A DNA stretch of 64,000 nucleotides from Pararoseomonas sp. SCSIO 73927 (GCF_037040815.1 NZ_CP146232.1:1544501-1608500); one strand, 5' to 3'. Positions 8,469 through 17,378 are shown, counted from the stretch's first letter. The notes: generated by a model from the sequence alone, not told the origin. Made by a program: numbers and translations.

Positions 8469-9005
8469 CTAGATCAGTCCCTTAAGGCGCAGCAGCCCGA
8501 AGGCCGCCATGCTCATCGCGTCCACGATCACGCCGTCGCGCAGCATCGCCTCCACCTCGGCGAGCGCGAAGTCGCGGCACACCAGGTCCTGCTCCGTGCT
8601 CTCCCGCGCCGTCTCGCCCATCGTCAGCTCGGTCGCCAGGAAGACGTGGCCGCGCTGGTTGCAGTAGCCCGCGCCCTGGAACATCTCACCGGCATAGGTC
8701 ATGCGGTCGGCAATCAGCCCGGTCTCCTCGCGCAGCTCGCCGGCGGCGATCCTCGCAGGGTCCGTGCCGGGGCGGGTCTCCCACATGCCCATCACGAACT
8801 CCCACATGCGGCGCTGCACGGGGTAGCGGAACTGCTCCACCAGCGTCACGCGCCCGTCCTGCACCGGCACCACCACCACGAAGTCGGACCGCTCGACAAC
8901 GCCGTAGAGGCCCTGGGACCCGTCCTGGCGGCGGATGATGTCCTCGCGCACGCGCGTCCAGGGATTCTCGTAAGCCAGCCGCGTCGAGAGGGTCTCGATC
9001 GTCAC
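8469..9005 (-). CDS. Nudix hydrolase (ADP-ribose pyrophosphatase-like)
   Basis: 178 aa. The Nudix box core is [11 protein letters not shown] (87-97), in which the Arg common in REL is Gly, although the two metal-binding glutamates are kept. The [15 protein letters not shown] segment resembles ADP-ribose/NDP-sugar pyrophosphatases (QYR.P... E.P.G). GTG start at 9005 overlaps the ketoreductase stop (GTGA). The substrate is not certain; a nucleoside diphosphate derivative is expected. Confidence 0.85.
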   Translation of the reverse strand: MTIETLSTRLAYENPWTRVREDIIRRQDGSQGLYGVVERSDFVVVVPVQDGRVTLVEQFRYPVQRRMWEFVMGMWETRPGTDPARIAAGELREETGLIADRMTYAGEMFQGAGYCNQRGHVFLATELTMGETARESTEQDLVCRDFALAEVEAMLRDGVIVDAMSMAAFGLLRLKGLI

Positions 9006-9718
9006 GCCATTCCCCCGTTGATGGAGATCACCTGCCCGGTGATGTAGCCCGCGCGGGGCGAGGCGAGGAAGGCGACGAGATCCGCCACCTCCTCCGGCCG
9101 CCCGGCGCGGCGCGCGGGCACCATCCCCCGGATCTGCTCGGGCGTGAAGGACGCGGCGGCGGGGCTCTCGATCAGTCCGGGCGCCACCGCGTTCGCCGTC
9201 ACGCCGCGCGGCGCACACTCCATGGAAAGCGACTTCACCGCCCCGTGCAGCCCGGCCTTGGCGGCGGCGTAGTTCGCCTGGCCGCGGTTGCCCATTACGC
9301 CGGAGACGGAGGAGACGGCGACGATGCGCCCGTACCGCGTGCCGATCATCGGCAGCAGCAGCGGCCGCATCAGGTGGAAGAAGCCGTTCAGCGAGACGTC
9401 CACCACGGAATGCCATTGCTGCGCGGACATGCCGGCCATCGGCGCATCGTCATGCGTGCCGGCGTTGTGCACGGCCACCTGCACCGGCCCGCCTTCCAGC
9501 AGCACGGCCAGCGCGGCGCCGCAGGCGGCGGCGTCGGTCAGGTCGAAGGTGACGGCCTCCGCGCTGCCGCCGGAGGTGGCGATCTCCGCCGCCAAGTCGC
9601 GCGCCCGATCCGGATTGCCGCTGGCATGGACGATCACGTGGTGCCCGTCCCGCGCCAGGGCGCGAGAGATGGCGGCGCCGATCGGGCTGGCGCCGCCGCT
9701 GACGATGGCACGGATCAT
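9002..9718 (-). CDS. 3-ketoacyl-ACP reductase (FabG-like SDR) of APE-type module
   Basis: NADPH-dependent short-chain reductase, 238 aa. Rossmann glycine motif SGGASPIG (7-14), HNAG (84-87), catalytic Ser137, Tyr150 and Lys154 (GQANYAAAKAG). C-terminal [13 protein letters not shown] is typical of FabG. It overlaps the dehydratase gene (ATGA at 9715-9718), giving tight coupling with an elongation set (ketosynthase partner, dehydratase, reductase). In aryl-polyene clusters this position is ApeQ. Assignment to APE rather than ordinary fatty acid synthesis rests on the neighbours. Confidence 0.88.
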   Translation of the reverse strand: MIRAIVSGGASPIGAAISRALARDGHHVIVHASGNPDRARDLAAEIATSGGSAEAVTFDLTDAAACGAALAVLLEGGPVQVAVHNAGTHDDAPMAGMSAQQWHSVVDVSLNGFFHLMRPLLLPMIGTRYGRIVAVSSVSGVMGNRGQANYAAAKAGLHGAVKSLSMECAPRGVTANAVAPGLIESPAAASFTPEQIRGMVPARRAGRPEEVADLVAFLASPRAGYITGQVISINGGMA

Positions 9719-10128
9719 GGAGATTCCGGAATGATGATGGCCGCCTGGCCGGAGAGCAGGATGCGGTCCCCCGCCGCCACCGTGAAGGCATAGACGAAGC
9801 CCCGCGCGGCGCGGGACAGCGCGCGCGCCTCTACGCGCAGCTCGGCGGCGATGTCGTCCAGCCGCTCCACCGCCATCTCCACCCCGCGCAGGCTGGCAAG
9901 GTAGCCCGGCGGCTGCGCCTCCCCATCCCCCGTCAGCGCGCCGTGCGCCGCCATGGCCTGCAGCGCGTACTCCACCCCGCAGACCACCGGCAGCACCCCG
10001 TCCCGCCGCAGCGGGTTGGCCGGGTCGCGGTGCGAGGTGGCGGTGCAGGCGATGGAATCCGCGTCGTGCGCCACCACGCGGTCCAGCAGCCGCATGGCCC
10101 CTGCATGAGGCACGCGCGGCACCGTCAC
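9715..10128 (-). CDS. 3-hydroxyacyl-ACP dehydratase, hotdog fold, ApeP-like
   Basis: 137 aa. Start motif VPRVPHAGAMRLLDRVV with the catalytic His of PHAGAM near residue 8 is the signature of ApeP/FabZ-like dehydratases. PVVCGVEYALQAMAAHGAL carries the central helix with Glu. GTG start at 10128 overlaps the preceding stop (GTGA), and GGAGAGG lies before it. It would dehydrate beta-hydroxyacyl-ACP to the enoyl form left unreduced in polyenes; no enoyl reductase is nearby, which fits. Confidence 0.84.
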   Translation of the reverse strand: MTVPRVPHAGAMRLLDRVVAHDADSIACTATSHRDPANPLRRDGVLPVVCGVEYALQAMAAHGALTGDGEAQPPGYLASLRGVEMAVERLDDIAAELRVEARALSRAARGFVYAFTVAAGDRILLSGQAAIIIPESP

Positions 10129-10919
10129 ATTGCCTCTCCGGGGTCGCCCAGCCCCAGCACCACCGCCCCGCCATCGGCCAGCGGCAGCCCGATCCGCGCG
10201 GCACGCCCCGCCGCCAGGGCCCGGAGCAGCGGCACGGCGCGGGCGGCCGGGTTGCCCGCCGCCAGGGCGGCCAGCGGCCCGGCCGGGCCCTCCTCCGCCG
10301 CCTCCACGAACCCTACCGTCAGGGGCGTGCCCACCCCCTGCACGTCCGGCACCAGCACCAGCGCCGCGGCGAAGGGCGCCTCGGTCGGCCGGCGGGCGTG
10401 GAGCGGCGGCGGCAACGGCGCGTCGTAGGCGCAGAACAGCACGGGCACCCCGCGCGCGACGACCGCCGCCGCCGCCTGCAGCAGCCCCGTGGGAAAGCTG
10501 TCGTCGTGCCCGCCGAGGCTGACGGAGGGCCGCATGGACCCTGCCGCGATCCCCCAGTACCCCGCCGCCGCGTTGTGCACGGAGTTGTGGAACTGCGTGG
10601 GCGAGATCGCCCCGTCCCCGCCCGAGAGCGCCTCCAGGATCGCCCCCACCACCGCCCCGTCGCCATTGGAGGAGGCGAACACCGTCTCCAGTTCCCCCGC
10701 CGGCAGGCCGGAAGCGGCCACGGCCTCCGCGGCGGCGGCCAGCGCCAGCCGGACCGAAGCGCTGGTGCGCCGCCGCTCCGTGGCCGGCAGCGCCGCGGGG
10801 GGCGGCAGGGCGACCGGCCCCGGCTCCCAGGGCACCTCCCCTGTCAGGACGGGGCGGGACGCCTCCCAGCCCGGCAGGCCCGGCCCGAGAAGGCCCACGC
10901 CGGCGATCCGGCACCTCAT
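10125..10919 (-). CDS. Beta-ketoacyl synthase chain-length factor (ApeC-like)
   Basis: 264 aa, close to the usual 240-270 aa of the truncated ketosynthase N-terminal family found in aryl-polyene clusters. FASSNGDGAVVGAILEAL and SPTQFHNSVHNAAAGYW are characteristic; no active-site Cys is present at the expected place (FHNSVHNAA instead), so it is probably a non-catalytic partner of the ketosynthase now 41 kb away at 52159. Start ATG at 10919 immediately follows repeat R4 and has no clear ribosome site. Before prophage insertion the ketosynthase stop would have been about 335 bp upstream. Confidence 0.82.
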   Translation of the reverse strand: MRCRIAGVGLLGPGLPGWEASRPVLTGEVPWEPGPVALPPPAALPATERRRTSASVRLALAAAAEAVAASGLPAGELETVFASSNGDGAVVGAILEALSGGDGAISPTQFHNSVHNAAAGYWGIAAGSMRPSVSLGGHDDSFPTGLLQAAAAVVARGVPVLFCAYDAPLPPPLHARRPTEAPFAAALVLVPDVQGVGTPLTVGFVEAAEEGPAGPLAALAAGNPAARAVPLLRALAAGRAARIGLPLADGGAVVLGLGDPGEAM

Positions 10920-10935
10920 GTCGGCGCGTGCTGCC

Positions 10936-11185
10936 CCAGGGAGGCGCTGCCTCCCTGGAACCCTCCGCTGGGGAGCCAGCGGGCTCCCCAGACCCCGCGA
11001 TCGGGCTGCCGCGGACGTGAAGGCCGAAGGGCAGCGCCGAAGAAGTTCTGATGCCAGGCCGGCCCGGGCAGCCATGTCAGTCGCCTGAGGTCATCGACCT
11101 CCGGCGCACCGCCAGACGAGGCTCCCGCGGCAGCCGCCCAGAGAAAGATGAGAGGGGGTCCAGGGGGAGAGAATTCGTTCTCTCC
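10936..11185 (+). repeat. Structured intergenic repeat copy R4, left part (subfamily A)
   Basis: Hairpin 1 (CCAGGGAGGC/GCCTCCCTGG), hairpin 2 (GGGGAGCC/GGCTCCCC), GGCTGCCGCGG with its complement CCGCGGCAGCC, and a central hairpin (GCCTGAGGTC ATC GACCTCCGGC). The terminal hairpin starts as GGGGGAGAGAATTCGTTCTCTCC and then stops at 11185, where the prophage begins. The missing end is found at 52090. Confidence 0.86.
11181..11185. repeat. Prophage target-site duplication, left copy (TCTCC)
   Basis: Five bases directly repeated at 52090-52094. Five bp is the known duplication length for Mu-type transposition. Removing the prophage and one copy restores the terminal hairpin of R4 as seen in R6. 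Confidence 0.9.
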
Positions 11186-11237
11186 TGAAGCGCGACAGCC
11201 ATTTCTGCAATTTCTGACACCCGTTTCTGCAACCACT
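11186..11237 (+). other. Prophage right-end-type transposase sites (two tandem 22-mers)
   Basis: After the terminal octamer TGAAGCGC, two 22-bp units lie head to tail: 11194-11215 and 11216-11237, both of the form GACA.CC.TTTCTGCAA. This mirrors the adjacent R1-R2 sites of Mu. The opposite end has the same octamer-plus-GACA spacing, in inverted orientation. Confidence 0.85.
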
Positions 11238-11281
11238 TCGGGCCCCTCTAAGGCAGATCTCAGGGCGCCCTAAGCGCCCCC

Positions 11282-12106
11282 TTATGGCCCCGAGATGAGC
11301 ACCTCCTTCGCCTCGCCGGCACCCCCTGCCCGCCGGCCGCCGGCAACGCTGTACGTCGTGTCCACCGCCGTGATCGAGAAGCGGCCGAAGATCCGGCGGA
11401 CCTCCGGCGTGTCGTTGAGGCTCACCAGGAAGCGCCCCTTCACCCGGGCCAGGATGGCCGCCATGTGGTCGAAGTCCCGAGGGCCAAAGAGGCCGGGCAG
11501 GTAGTCCCCCTCGCACCCATGATAGGGCGGGTCGAGGTAGAAGAGGGTGCTCTCCCGGTCGTAGCGCCGGATCGCCTCCTCGTAGGGCAGGCACTCAATC
11601 ACCATCCCCGCTAGGCGCTCGTGCACTGCGTCCAGGACCGGCCCGAGCTTGGTCACGTCGAAGCGGCCGGGGGTGGAGGGGTCCACCCCGAAGTTCCGCC
11701 CCTCGATCTTGCCCCCGAAACTGAGGCGCTGGAGGTAGAGGAACCGAGCGGCCCGCTCCAGGTCGGTGAGGGTATCGGCCTCGGCCGCCTGCAGGCGCTC
11801 GAACTCCGCCCGACTGGTGATCTGCCAGCGCAGGGTGTCCATCAGCTGGACGTAGTGCCGCTGGAGGATCCGGAAGAGGTTCGAGACGTCCCGGGAGCGG
11901 TCGTTGATCACCTCCACCTGGGACCGGAAGGGGCGGCGTAGGAACACGCCGCCCATGCCGACGAAGGGCTCCACATAGGTTCGGTGGGGCACCTGGCGCA
12001 GCTGCTCTGCGATGCGGCCGGCCAGGTTGCGCTTGCCCCCGAGGTAGGCGGCCGGGGGCTGAACAGGCTGGACAGGCGTCAGGTCCAGCGAATCGCGAGA
12101 CTCCAT
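11282..12106 (-). CDS. DNA adenine N6-methyltransferase (Dam family)
   Basis: Class alpha D12 methylase, 274 aa. YLGGKRNLA (21-29) and EPFVGMGG (46-53) form the SAM site, and LDPPYHG (191-197) is the catalytic DPPY. It is the last gene before the prophage end, the place where Mu carries its mom DNA-modification gene, so a protective role against host restriction is likely. The recognition sequence cannot be read from the protein; Dam relatives often target GATC. It is preceded by a 147-bp gap with GC-rich dyads, so it may have its own promoter. Confidence 0.92.
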   Translation of the reverse strand: MESRDSLDLTPVQPVQPPAAYLGGKRNLAGRIAEQLRQVPHRTYVEPFVGMGGVFLRRPFRSQVEVINDRSRDVSNLFRILQRHYVQLMDTLRWQITSRAEFERLQAAEADTLTDLERAARFLYLQRLSFGGKIEGRNFGVDPSTPGRFDVTKLGPVLDAVHERLAGMVIECLPYEEAIRRYDRESTLFYLDPPYHGCEGDYLPGLFGPRDFDHMAAILARVKGRFLVSLNDTPEVRRIFGRFSITAVDTTYSVAGGRRAGGAGEAKEVLISGP

Positions 12107-12253
12107 TGCGTAAAAGATTCCATGCTCCCTCCCCTCCGGCCGGAGAGGGCGGGGTGGGTTTACCCATGCGCGGCCCTACCGCGCGGCTCGAGGCGTTGAC
12201 GCGCCCCTTGCCCCCGCCTGCCGGCGGGGAGGTCGTCAGGCGATCACGCCCCT
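12107..12253. promoter_or_regulatory. Gap before the methylase gene with GC-rich dyads
   Basis: 147 bp between the tail-fibre region and the methylase gene (both minus). It contains the dyads CCTCCGGCCGGAG and CCCCGCCTGCCGGCGGGG. The second could end the tail operon transcript, but neither is followed by a T-run. Function inferred only from position. Confidence 0.35.
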
Positions 12254-13447
12254 CTATGCGGCCAAGGCGAGGGCCTGGAGCCGCGGGTCGGGGAGAAGCA
12301 CCCCTGGGTAGAGGTCATGGGCGCCATACTCTGACCAGGCGGGGCTATTGAGCCCGGGATGGCCGTTCCCGGGCAGGAAGCGGTTCGCCGCGGTCGTGCC
12401 CGTAAAGCCTTGGACAGGGCTGCCAGCGATGCTGGCCCGGACGGCGCCGGTCTCGACGTCCCAGCCGATCGCGTACCCGAAGGGCACGCCGGGCTGGATG
12501 GTGGCCATGTTGAACTGTCCGCCACCCGTGCCCGCGCGACCGAAGACGATGGTGTTCCCGCCCACCTCCTTTGCGATGTAGGAGCGGTTCGTGTTGCCCC
12601 CGCTGTCGAGGCAGAACAGCCCGAGATAGGCCGAGGCGGGCACGTCCGCCGGAATGAGGATCCTCCCAACCACCGTGCCCCGCCGCTGCGCGGCGGGGAT
12701 GACGCAGTTGAGGACCTCCATCGCCCGGTTCGCCGGTGCCCCGGCCGTCGGGACGTAGCTGGATGGGATCGCGCCCAGCTCGAACTGCGTGGCCTGAGAG
12801 TAGCAGTAGGACCCCGCTGGGCCGGCCATCCGCAGCACCAGGCCGGGGTTCGAGGGCGAGGAGCCACTGCTGGCGGTGGTGACGGTGATCGCGAGGCGCT
12901 GCCACACATTCCGCCGCGCCATGTCGGCGGCTACCGGCCGCATCGCCGCGCCCCAGAGGCCGCCGGAGGGATGCTCCAGGCCGAAGGTGATGGCGGTCGC
13001 CGTGCTGTCCGCCTGGACATAGACCCACCGGTAGTAGGTGAAGGTGGTGTTGTAAGAGCCGCCCCGGATCGTCGCCCACGCCCCGCAATTCGTGTCGGCC
13101 GTGTCCGCGCCGCGGACGTGCTTAACCACCTGGCGGCCCACGAACTTGGCCGGCGCCTCGCCCGAGAACTCCACCGTGTTGGTCCCGACTGGCACGGGCA
13201 GGCCGTCGCTGTCGGCGGTGAAGTTGATGGTGGCTCCCTCCATCGGGAGGAACCCTGCCAGCCCCTGGAAGCGCGGCATCTCGGGCGCCACAGGCAGCAC
13301 GGACACGCCGTCCTGGCCGGTGTAGGTGGCGGGTGAGGGGCGCGAGAAGGCGGCACCGGAGCCAAGGACGCCCGGGGCGCCGGGGGAGATGAGGCGGATC
13401 CGGCGCCTTCTCGGCGTCAGCAGCAGCTGCAGGGCAGCATCCATCAT
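12254..13447 (-). CDS. Phage fibre/spike protein with carbohydrate-binding-like domain
   Basis: 397 aa. The middle region (FELGAIPSSYVPTAGAPANR) is the conserved signature of phage head-spike/fibre domains related to lectin-like beta-sandwiches. The rest has no clear match. Start at the ATG of 13447 (TGATG overlap with the upstream stop). It lies at the end of the tail module after the tail spike, so it is probably an accessory adhesin or decoration on the virion. Exact role unknown. Confidence 0.7.
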   Translation of the reverse strand: MMDAALQLLLTPRRRRIRLISPGAPGVLGSGAAFSRPSPATYTGQDGVSVLPVAPEMPRFQGLAGFLPMEGATINFTADSDGLPVPVGTNTVEFSGEAPAKFVGRQVVKHVRGADTADTNCGAWATIRGGSYNTTFTYYRWVYVQADSTATAITFGLEHPSGGLWGAAMRPVAADMARRNVWQRLAITVTTASSGSSPSNPGLVLRMAGPAGSYCYSQATQFELGAIPSSYVPTAGAPANRAMEVLNCVIPAAQRRGTVVGRILIPADVPASAYLGLFCLDSGGNTNRSYIAKEVGGNTIVFGRAGTGGGQFNMATIQPGVPFGYAIGWDVETGAVRASIAGSPVQGFTGTTAANRFLPGNGHPGLNSPAWSEYGAHDLYPGVLLPDPRLQALALAA

Positions 13448-13806
13448 CAGGTGAAGAACCAGACCGATGCCCGGATCGTCTTGGCAGCCGCCTGAGCGGC
13501 CGGGGCGCCGGCGGAGCTGCGGCTCACCAACCGCACCCACCGGCAGCCCTTCGGAGGAACGTCGAACTGGAGGAGCTTGCCCGTCGTCGGCCCCAGCGTG
13601 GCGGTCACGCCGGAGCCGTCGGCCACGTCGAACCAGTCCCCGGCCGCCGGCGCCTCGGCGAGCGCCCCCTGGACCGCGACCACGGCACCGCCCTCCCAAT
13701 CGGACGGCAGGACCAACCCCAGGATGGCGCCCCCGCCCAGGCGCGCTGCCTCGCTGACAGACTGGCCGGCCGGGATGGGAAAGGTGATTTCCTGGAAAGT
13801 GTTCAC
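13447..13806 (-). CDS. Hypothetical phage tail-region protein
   Basis: 119 aa, no recognised domain. Beta-rich composition with many Gly/Ala and an aromatic C-terminus (RASVWFFT). It sits between the spike gene (37 bp upstream) and the fibre gene (overlapping by one base), so it is likely a small virion or fibre-accessory protein. ATG at 13806 is preceded by AGGAG. Confidence 0.65.
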   Translation of the reverse strand: MNTFQEITFPIPAGQSVSEAARLGGGAILGLVLPSDWEGGAVVAVQGALAEAPAAGDWFDVADGSGVTATLGPTTGKLLQFDVPPKGCRWVRLVSRSSAGAPAAQAAAKTIRASVWFFT

Positions 13807-13843
13807 AGCATTCTCCTGTGGGACCGGGGGCTTTGGGCTCGGA

Positions 13844-16800
13844 TCAAGGCACCACGCGCCCGATCTCGTCGCCGGCCCACCTCATCCCGTTGTGGAGCCT
13901 GCCGTCCAAGACCAGCGGGAAGGTGCCGTTGGCGACCATGAAGGCGGTGAACTCGCCGAAGGCCGATGGCGTGTACGCTCCGCCCGACACGGTCGCCCCC
14001 AGAAGGAAGTCGGTCGCGGTGAGCACGCCGCCGCCGGTCACCGCCCGCGTGACGTGGGGCACGGGGTCGAAGCCGTTGATCCAACCGTGGATGGTTCCCC
14101 CCTGCTTGGCGAAGCACGCCACGAATGGGGCTGTGTCGGGGTTGCCCGCCGCGATATCGGATTGTGTGTTCCCGTTGGGCGACCGGACCAGCAGCTGCTT
14201 CCCGAGCCCAGCCGTCCCCTGACTGCGAAGCTCGGTGCGCGTCGGTGTTGAGACCGCGGCCAGCACCCAGGCGCCCAGCATGGACCTGCCGCTTAGCGAG
14301 GCGAACCGGCCCGCGACCCAGACCACCCAGGACGAGGCGGAGAGGTCTCCGTTGAAGGCCTGGGCCAGGGCCGGCCAGTTCCCCTCCGTCCGCATGTACT
14401 GCGAGCCGCTGAAGACCAGGGCCCGCTTGTCACCGGTGATCCCGGCCGTGGTGATCAGCTGCGGGGATGCCGGAGCAGGCGGAATGGCGACGTTGGCGGC
14501 GACGAGGCGCTTGGTCGGATCGTAGAGGTCGCGGACCTCAAGCGCCCCGCCGGCACCGTCTGGCAGGAAGCAGGCCGGGTTGTTGAGGGTGGCGGCGGCG
14601 ACGTACTGCGCCCCGAGGTCGAGCGGGGCGAACGACCAGGCCGCCGGTGCCGTGACCGAGAAGGCGCCACTGGTGACCGCTGCCACACCCCCTGCCGGAT
14701 CCTCGGCCCGGATGGCGTAGCCCGTGCCGACCCCCGGAGCGACGCCCGAGAAGAGGGCCGCGCCGGCCATGGGCTTGACGACCACGGGGGAACCGACCGT
14801 CGCGCCCGAGCTGTCCAGCACCGTGAACCGAACGGCCGCCAGGTTCTGGGCCTGCACCCGCATGGTCAGCTCGGCGCCAGCCACCGTGCTCGCGGGCTGT
14901 GCGGCGATGGAGAGGACCTGCACCGGCGCCTTGTCCCGGTAGAGCCAGGCCGTCCCGGTGCTGTAGATCTGCTCGTCCGTCCGCCCGTCGGTGCCCGCCT
15001 TCAGGACCGCCGAGTGCCCTGGCACTCTCGCAGGCGCGGGGAGCTGCAGGTGGGTGAGGTAGATCGGCTTCTTGATGGCGGTGGCCGTGCCGTAGTCCTC
15101 GACTGCTGCCACCCCCTCGCCCGGGAACAAGCCGTCAGGGGCAATCATGCTGAAGTTCTTGGTGAGGGAGCCGATGTAGATGCCCCTGGTGGCCGCCTTG
15201 TTCTCGCGATCAATGGTGACGCGATCGATCACCGTGCCGTCCCCGCCGGTGTCCATGATGGCGTAGTAGTCGCCCGCCCCGCGGTCCACGAGGTGAGTGC
15301 CCCGCATGCCGCAGCTCCTGGAGCCCCGCTCAAAGCGGGCGAAGGGGCTCTTCAGGTCGGCCGTGCTGTTGCGGACGATGCGACCGCCGATCATCACGCA
15401 ACGCTCGGAGTTATAGTAGGCGCGCATGCCGCCCCAGGCGTCGAAGCCCGAGCGGCCTATGATCAGCGGGTTGTTCACGATGCAGTCCGTCGCGTAGGCG
15501 AAAGAGACCCCGTAACCCGCGCCGGTCACGGGGTTCGGGTCCTCAACCCAGCGCCGGTTCGCGATGTCCCAGATGGGCGCCGGGGCCATGTCGTCTGCGG
15601 TCAGCGACGCGATATTGACGCCCTGCGAGTAGGATATGTGCGCCGCAGTCTCCTGCGAGCGGGTCAGGATGTGGATCTCGATCCCCCTGGCCCCACGGAT
15701 CTTGACCACATCGCTGAACCGGCTCCCGTTGCCCTCCACGAAGAGGTAGCCCCCCTCGTTGAGGCGCTGCGTGGGGGTATCCTCCAGGTCATCCTCGGGG
15801 CTCTCGGCCAGGCTGCCTGGGTTTGTGCCGTAGACGGGATGGGGAGGCCGGAAACTCAGGCCAGTGCCTGGGATGATGTCCGTGCCCGTGATGTTCTCGT
15901 ACTTCAGCTCGAGGTGGAAGTCCGCGATGCTGGTGAACAGGATCCCGAAGTCCGTGTTGCGCGTGAAAATGCCGCGCATGTCAGCGCCGACGTTCTGATG
16001 ATTGGCGGTGTCGACCGGTCGAAGGCGGATCGAGACCGGGAAGTTCGTGAAGCCTAGATCCCGCCCGGTGAAGCGATTGCCCGTGATGTGCAGCGCCGCG
16101 ATCTGGCCCATGCTGTCGTTGAGGCCCTCGGCCGCCGAGCCGCCATAGGGCCAGTACCCATTGGGCTTCGCCGCGCTGGTCGGCTTCACCATCGGGTGGG
16201 GCTGGATGAAGCGCAGGCCGGAGAGGTAGCAGTCGTCGTCCATCACGCGGACCACGCGCATGCAGTACGTCCGCTGGATGATCGGCGAGAGGCGCCCGTT
16301 GCCCTCTAGCCGGCAGGGGCCGTTGGTCTTCGCCTCGTCATAGGTGACTAGCGGGCGGTACTCGGGCGGGAAGAGCACACGCTTCCCCGAGCGCACCGCG
16401 TCCACCAGGGGGGCCGTGTCGTCGCTGGCCCCGTCCATCCGCGCTTTGAAGTCGCGCTCCATGTCCGGAAATTGCCGGAGCTTCTCGATCATGGGCGTCT
16501 TCAGGTCGGGCTGGGCCTCGGGGTAGTAGACGCTCTCACCCGCCGCGCCGACGAGATCCTCCAGCGGGAGGTGCTCATCTCCCCCCGGCCCGACCACGTG
16601 CATGACGCGGCCAGCAATACCGGTCGCCGGAGGCAGCCCCTTCACGCGCCGGGCATCCCAGGGCGCACCGTCCTCGAAGGTCAGGATCTCGTCGTCTTCG
16701 GTGAGGAGCACGTCCGGCGGGGGCGATGTCGGCAGGACGGTGCTGCCCGCGACCTTCAGGGTCAGCTCCGCCCGGGCATCGCGCGGGGTTCGGCAGCGCG

Positions 16801-17065
16801 CCAGGAAGCGCCAGTTCCCGCCGGCGTCGAGCGGCAGGTCCACGTAGTAGGCGCCCAAGGCGAGCCGCACGGCCTGGTAGCGGACGGCGCGCTTCGCCCC
16901 CGGCCGGAGCACCACCAGCACCAGGCCGTCGACGTCGAGCGGCTTCCCCGCCTCGTCGCTGGCGTCGATGCGGATCCGGACGGCCTGGCCGGCCACGGGC
17001 GTACCTGAGGTGACCCCGAGCGGGTCCTGCCTGATCCGGAGCCGGACGGGGGCTGGAACTGCCAT
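13844..17065 (-). CDS. Phage tail spike protein with beta-helix, receptor binding
   Basis: 1073 aa, the largest gene of the prophage. The N-terminal 100 residues look like a baseplate-attachment beta-sandwich (RLRIRQDPLGVTSGTP). The central part (about 230-680) has the parallel beta-helix pattern of tail spikes (ASDDTAPLVDAVRSG entry motif, then short repeated turns). After about 690 come small Ig-like strands, then a C-terminal lectin-like domain of about 200 residues. It probably recognises or cleaves a surface polysaccharide; no catalytic residues can be named with confidence. Confidence 0.82.
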   Translation of the reverse strand: MAVPAPVRLRIRQDPLGVTSGTPVAGQAVRIRIDASDEAGKPLDVDGLVLVVLRPGAKRAVRYQAVRLALGAYYVDLPLDAGGNWRFLARCRTPRDARAELTLKVAGSTVLPTSPPPDVLLTEDDEILTFEDGAPWDARRVKGLPPATGIAGRVMHVVGPGGDEHLPLEDLVGAAGESVYYPEAQPDLKTPMIEKLRQFPDMERDFKARMDGASDDTAPLVDAVRSGKRVLFPPEYRPLVTYDEAKTNGPCRLEGNGRLSPIIQRTYCMRVVRVMDDDCYLSGLRFIQPHPMVKPTSAAKPNGYWPYGGSAAEGLNDSMGQIAALHITGNRFTGRDLGFTNFPVSIRLRPVDTANHQNVGADMRGIFTRNTDFGILFTSIADFHLELKYENITGTDIIPGTGLSFRPPHPVYGTNPGSLAESPEDDLEDTPTQRLNEGGYLFVEGNGSRFSDVVKIRGARGIEIHILTRSQETAAHISYSQGVNIASLTADDMAPAPIWDIANRRWVEDPNPVTGAGYGVSFAYATDCIVNNPLIIGRSGFDAWGGMRAYYNSERCVMIGGRIVRNSTADLKSPFARFERGSRSCGMRGTHLVDRGAGDYYAIMDTGGDGTVIDRVTIDRENKAATRGIYIGSLTKNFSMIAPDGLFPGEGVAAVEDYGTATAIKKPIYLTHLQLPAPARVPGHSAVLKAGTDGRTDEQIYSTGTAWLYRDKAPVQVLSIAAQPASTVAGAELTMRVQAQNLAAVRFTVLDSSGATVGSPVVVKPMAGAALFSGVAPGVGTGYAIRAEDPAGGVAAVTSGAFSVTAPAAWSFAPLDLGAQYVAAATLNNPACFLPDGAGGALEVRDLYDPTKRLVAANVAIPPAPASPQLITTAGITGDKRALVFSGSQYMRTEGNWPALAQAFNGDLSASSWVVWVAGRFASLSGRSMLGAWVLAAVSTPTRTELRSQGTAGLGKQLLVRSPNGNTQSDIAAGNPDTAPFVACFAKQGGTIHGWINGFDPVPHVTRAVTGGGVLTATDFLLGATVSGGAYTPSAFGEFTAFMVANGTFPLVLDGRLHNGMRWAGDEIGRVVP

Positions 17066-17067
17066 GG

Positions 17068-17376
17068 CTAGGACGGCATCGCGTTGATGCGTGCCAGGAG
17101 GGCCTCCGCCTGCGCCAGCAGCTCGGCCTTCGTTGGCTCGGGCGGGGCAGGTGGCGGGGGCGGCACCGGAAAGGTGGAGAGGTCGACGACCTGCCCGTCC
17201 ACCACGCCCCAGCCATCCGGCACCGGGCGCAGCTCCGTCCCCTCGTCCACGGAGATCTCGGCGGTGCCATCCCAGAGGATCAGGTTCACAACCTCGCCCT
17301 GTTGGAAGCTGCGCGTCGCGCCGTCGGGCTGGGTGAGATCGACCGCCCGCGTCGCGGTCTGGGCGTAGGTGGCCAT
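17068..17376 (-). CDS. Small tail-fibre-associated protein, unknown function
   Basis: 102 aa. A compact N-terminal domain (1-70), then a proline linker (PVPPPPPAPPEP) and a short helix (KAELLAQAEALLARINAM). The layout fits small accessory proteins encoded next to fibre genes. No family recognised. It is two bases from each neighbour, so it is translated with them. Confidence 0.62.
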   Translation of the reverse strand: MATYAQTATRAVDLTQPDGATRSFQQGEVVNLILWDGTAEISVDEGTELRPVPDGWGVVDGQVVDLSTFPVPPPPPAPPEPTKAELLAQAEALLARINAMPS

Positions 17377-17378
17377 GC

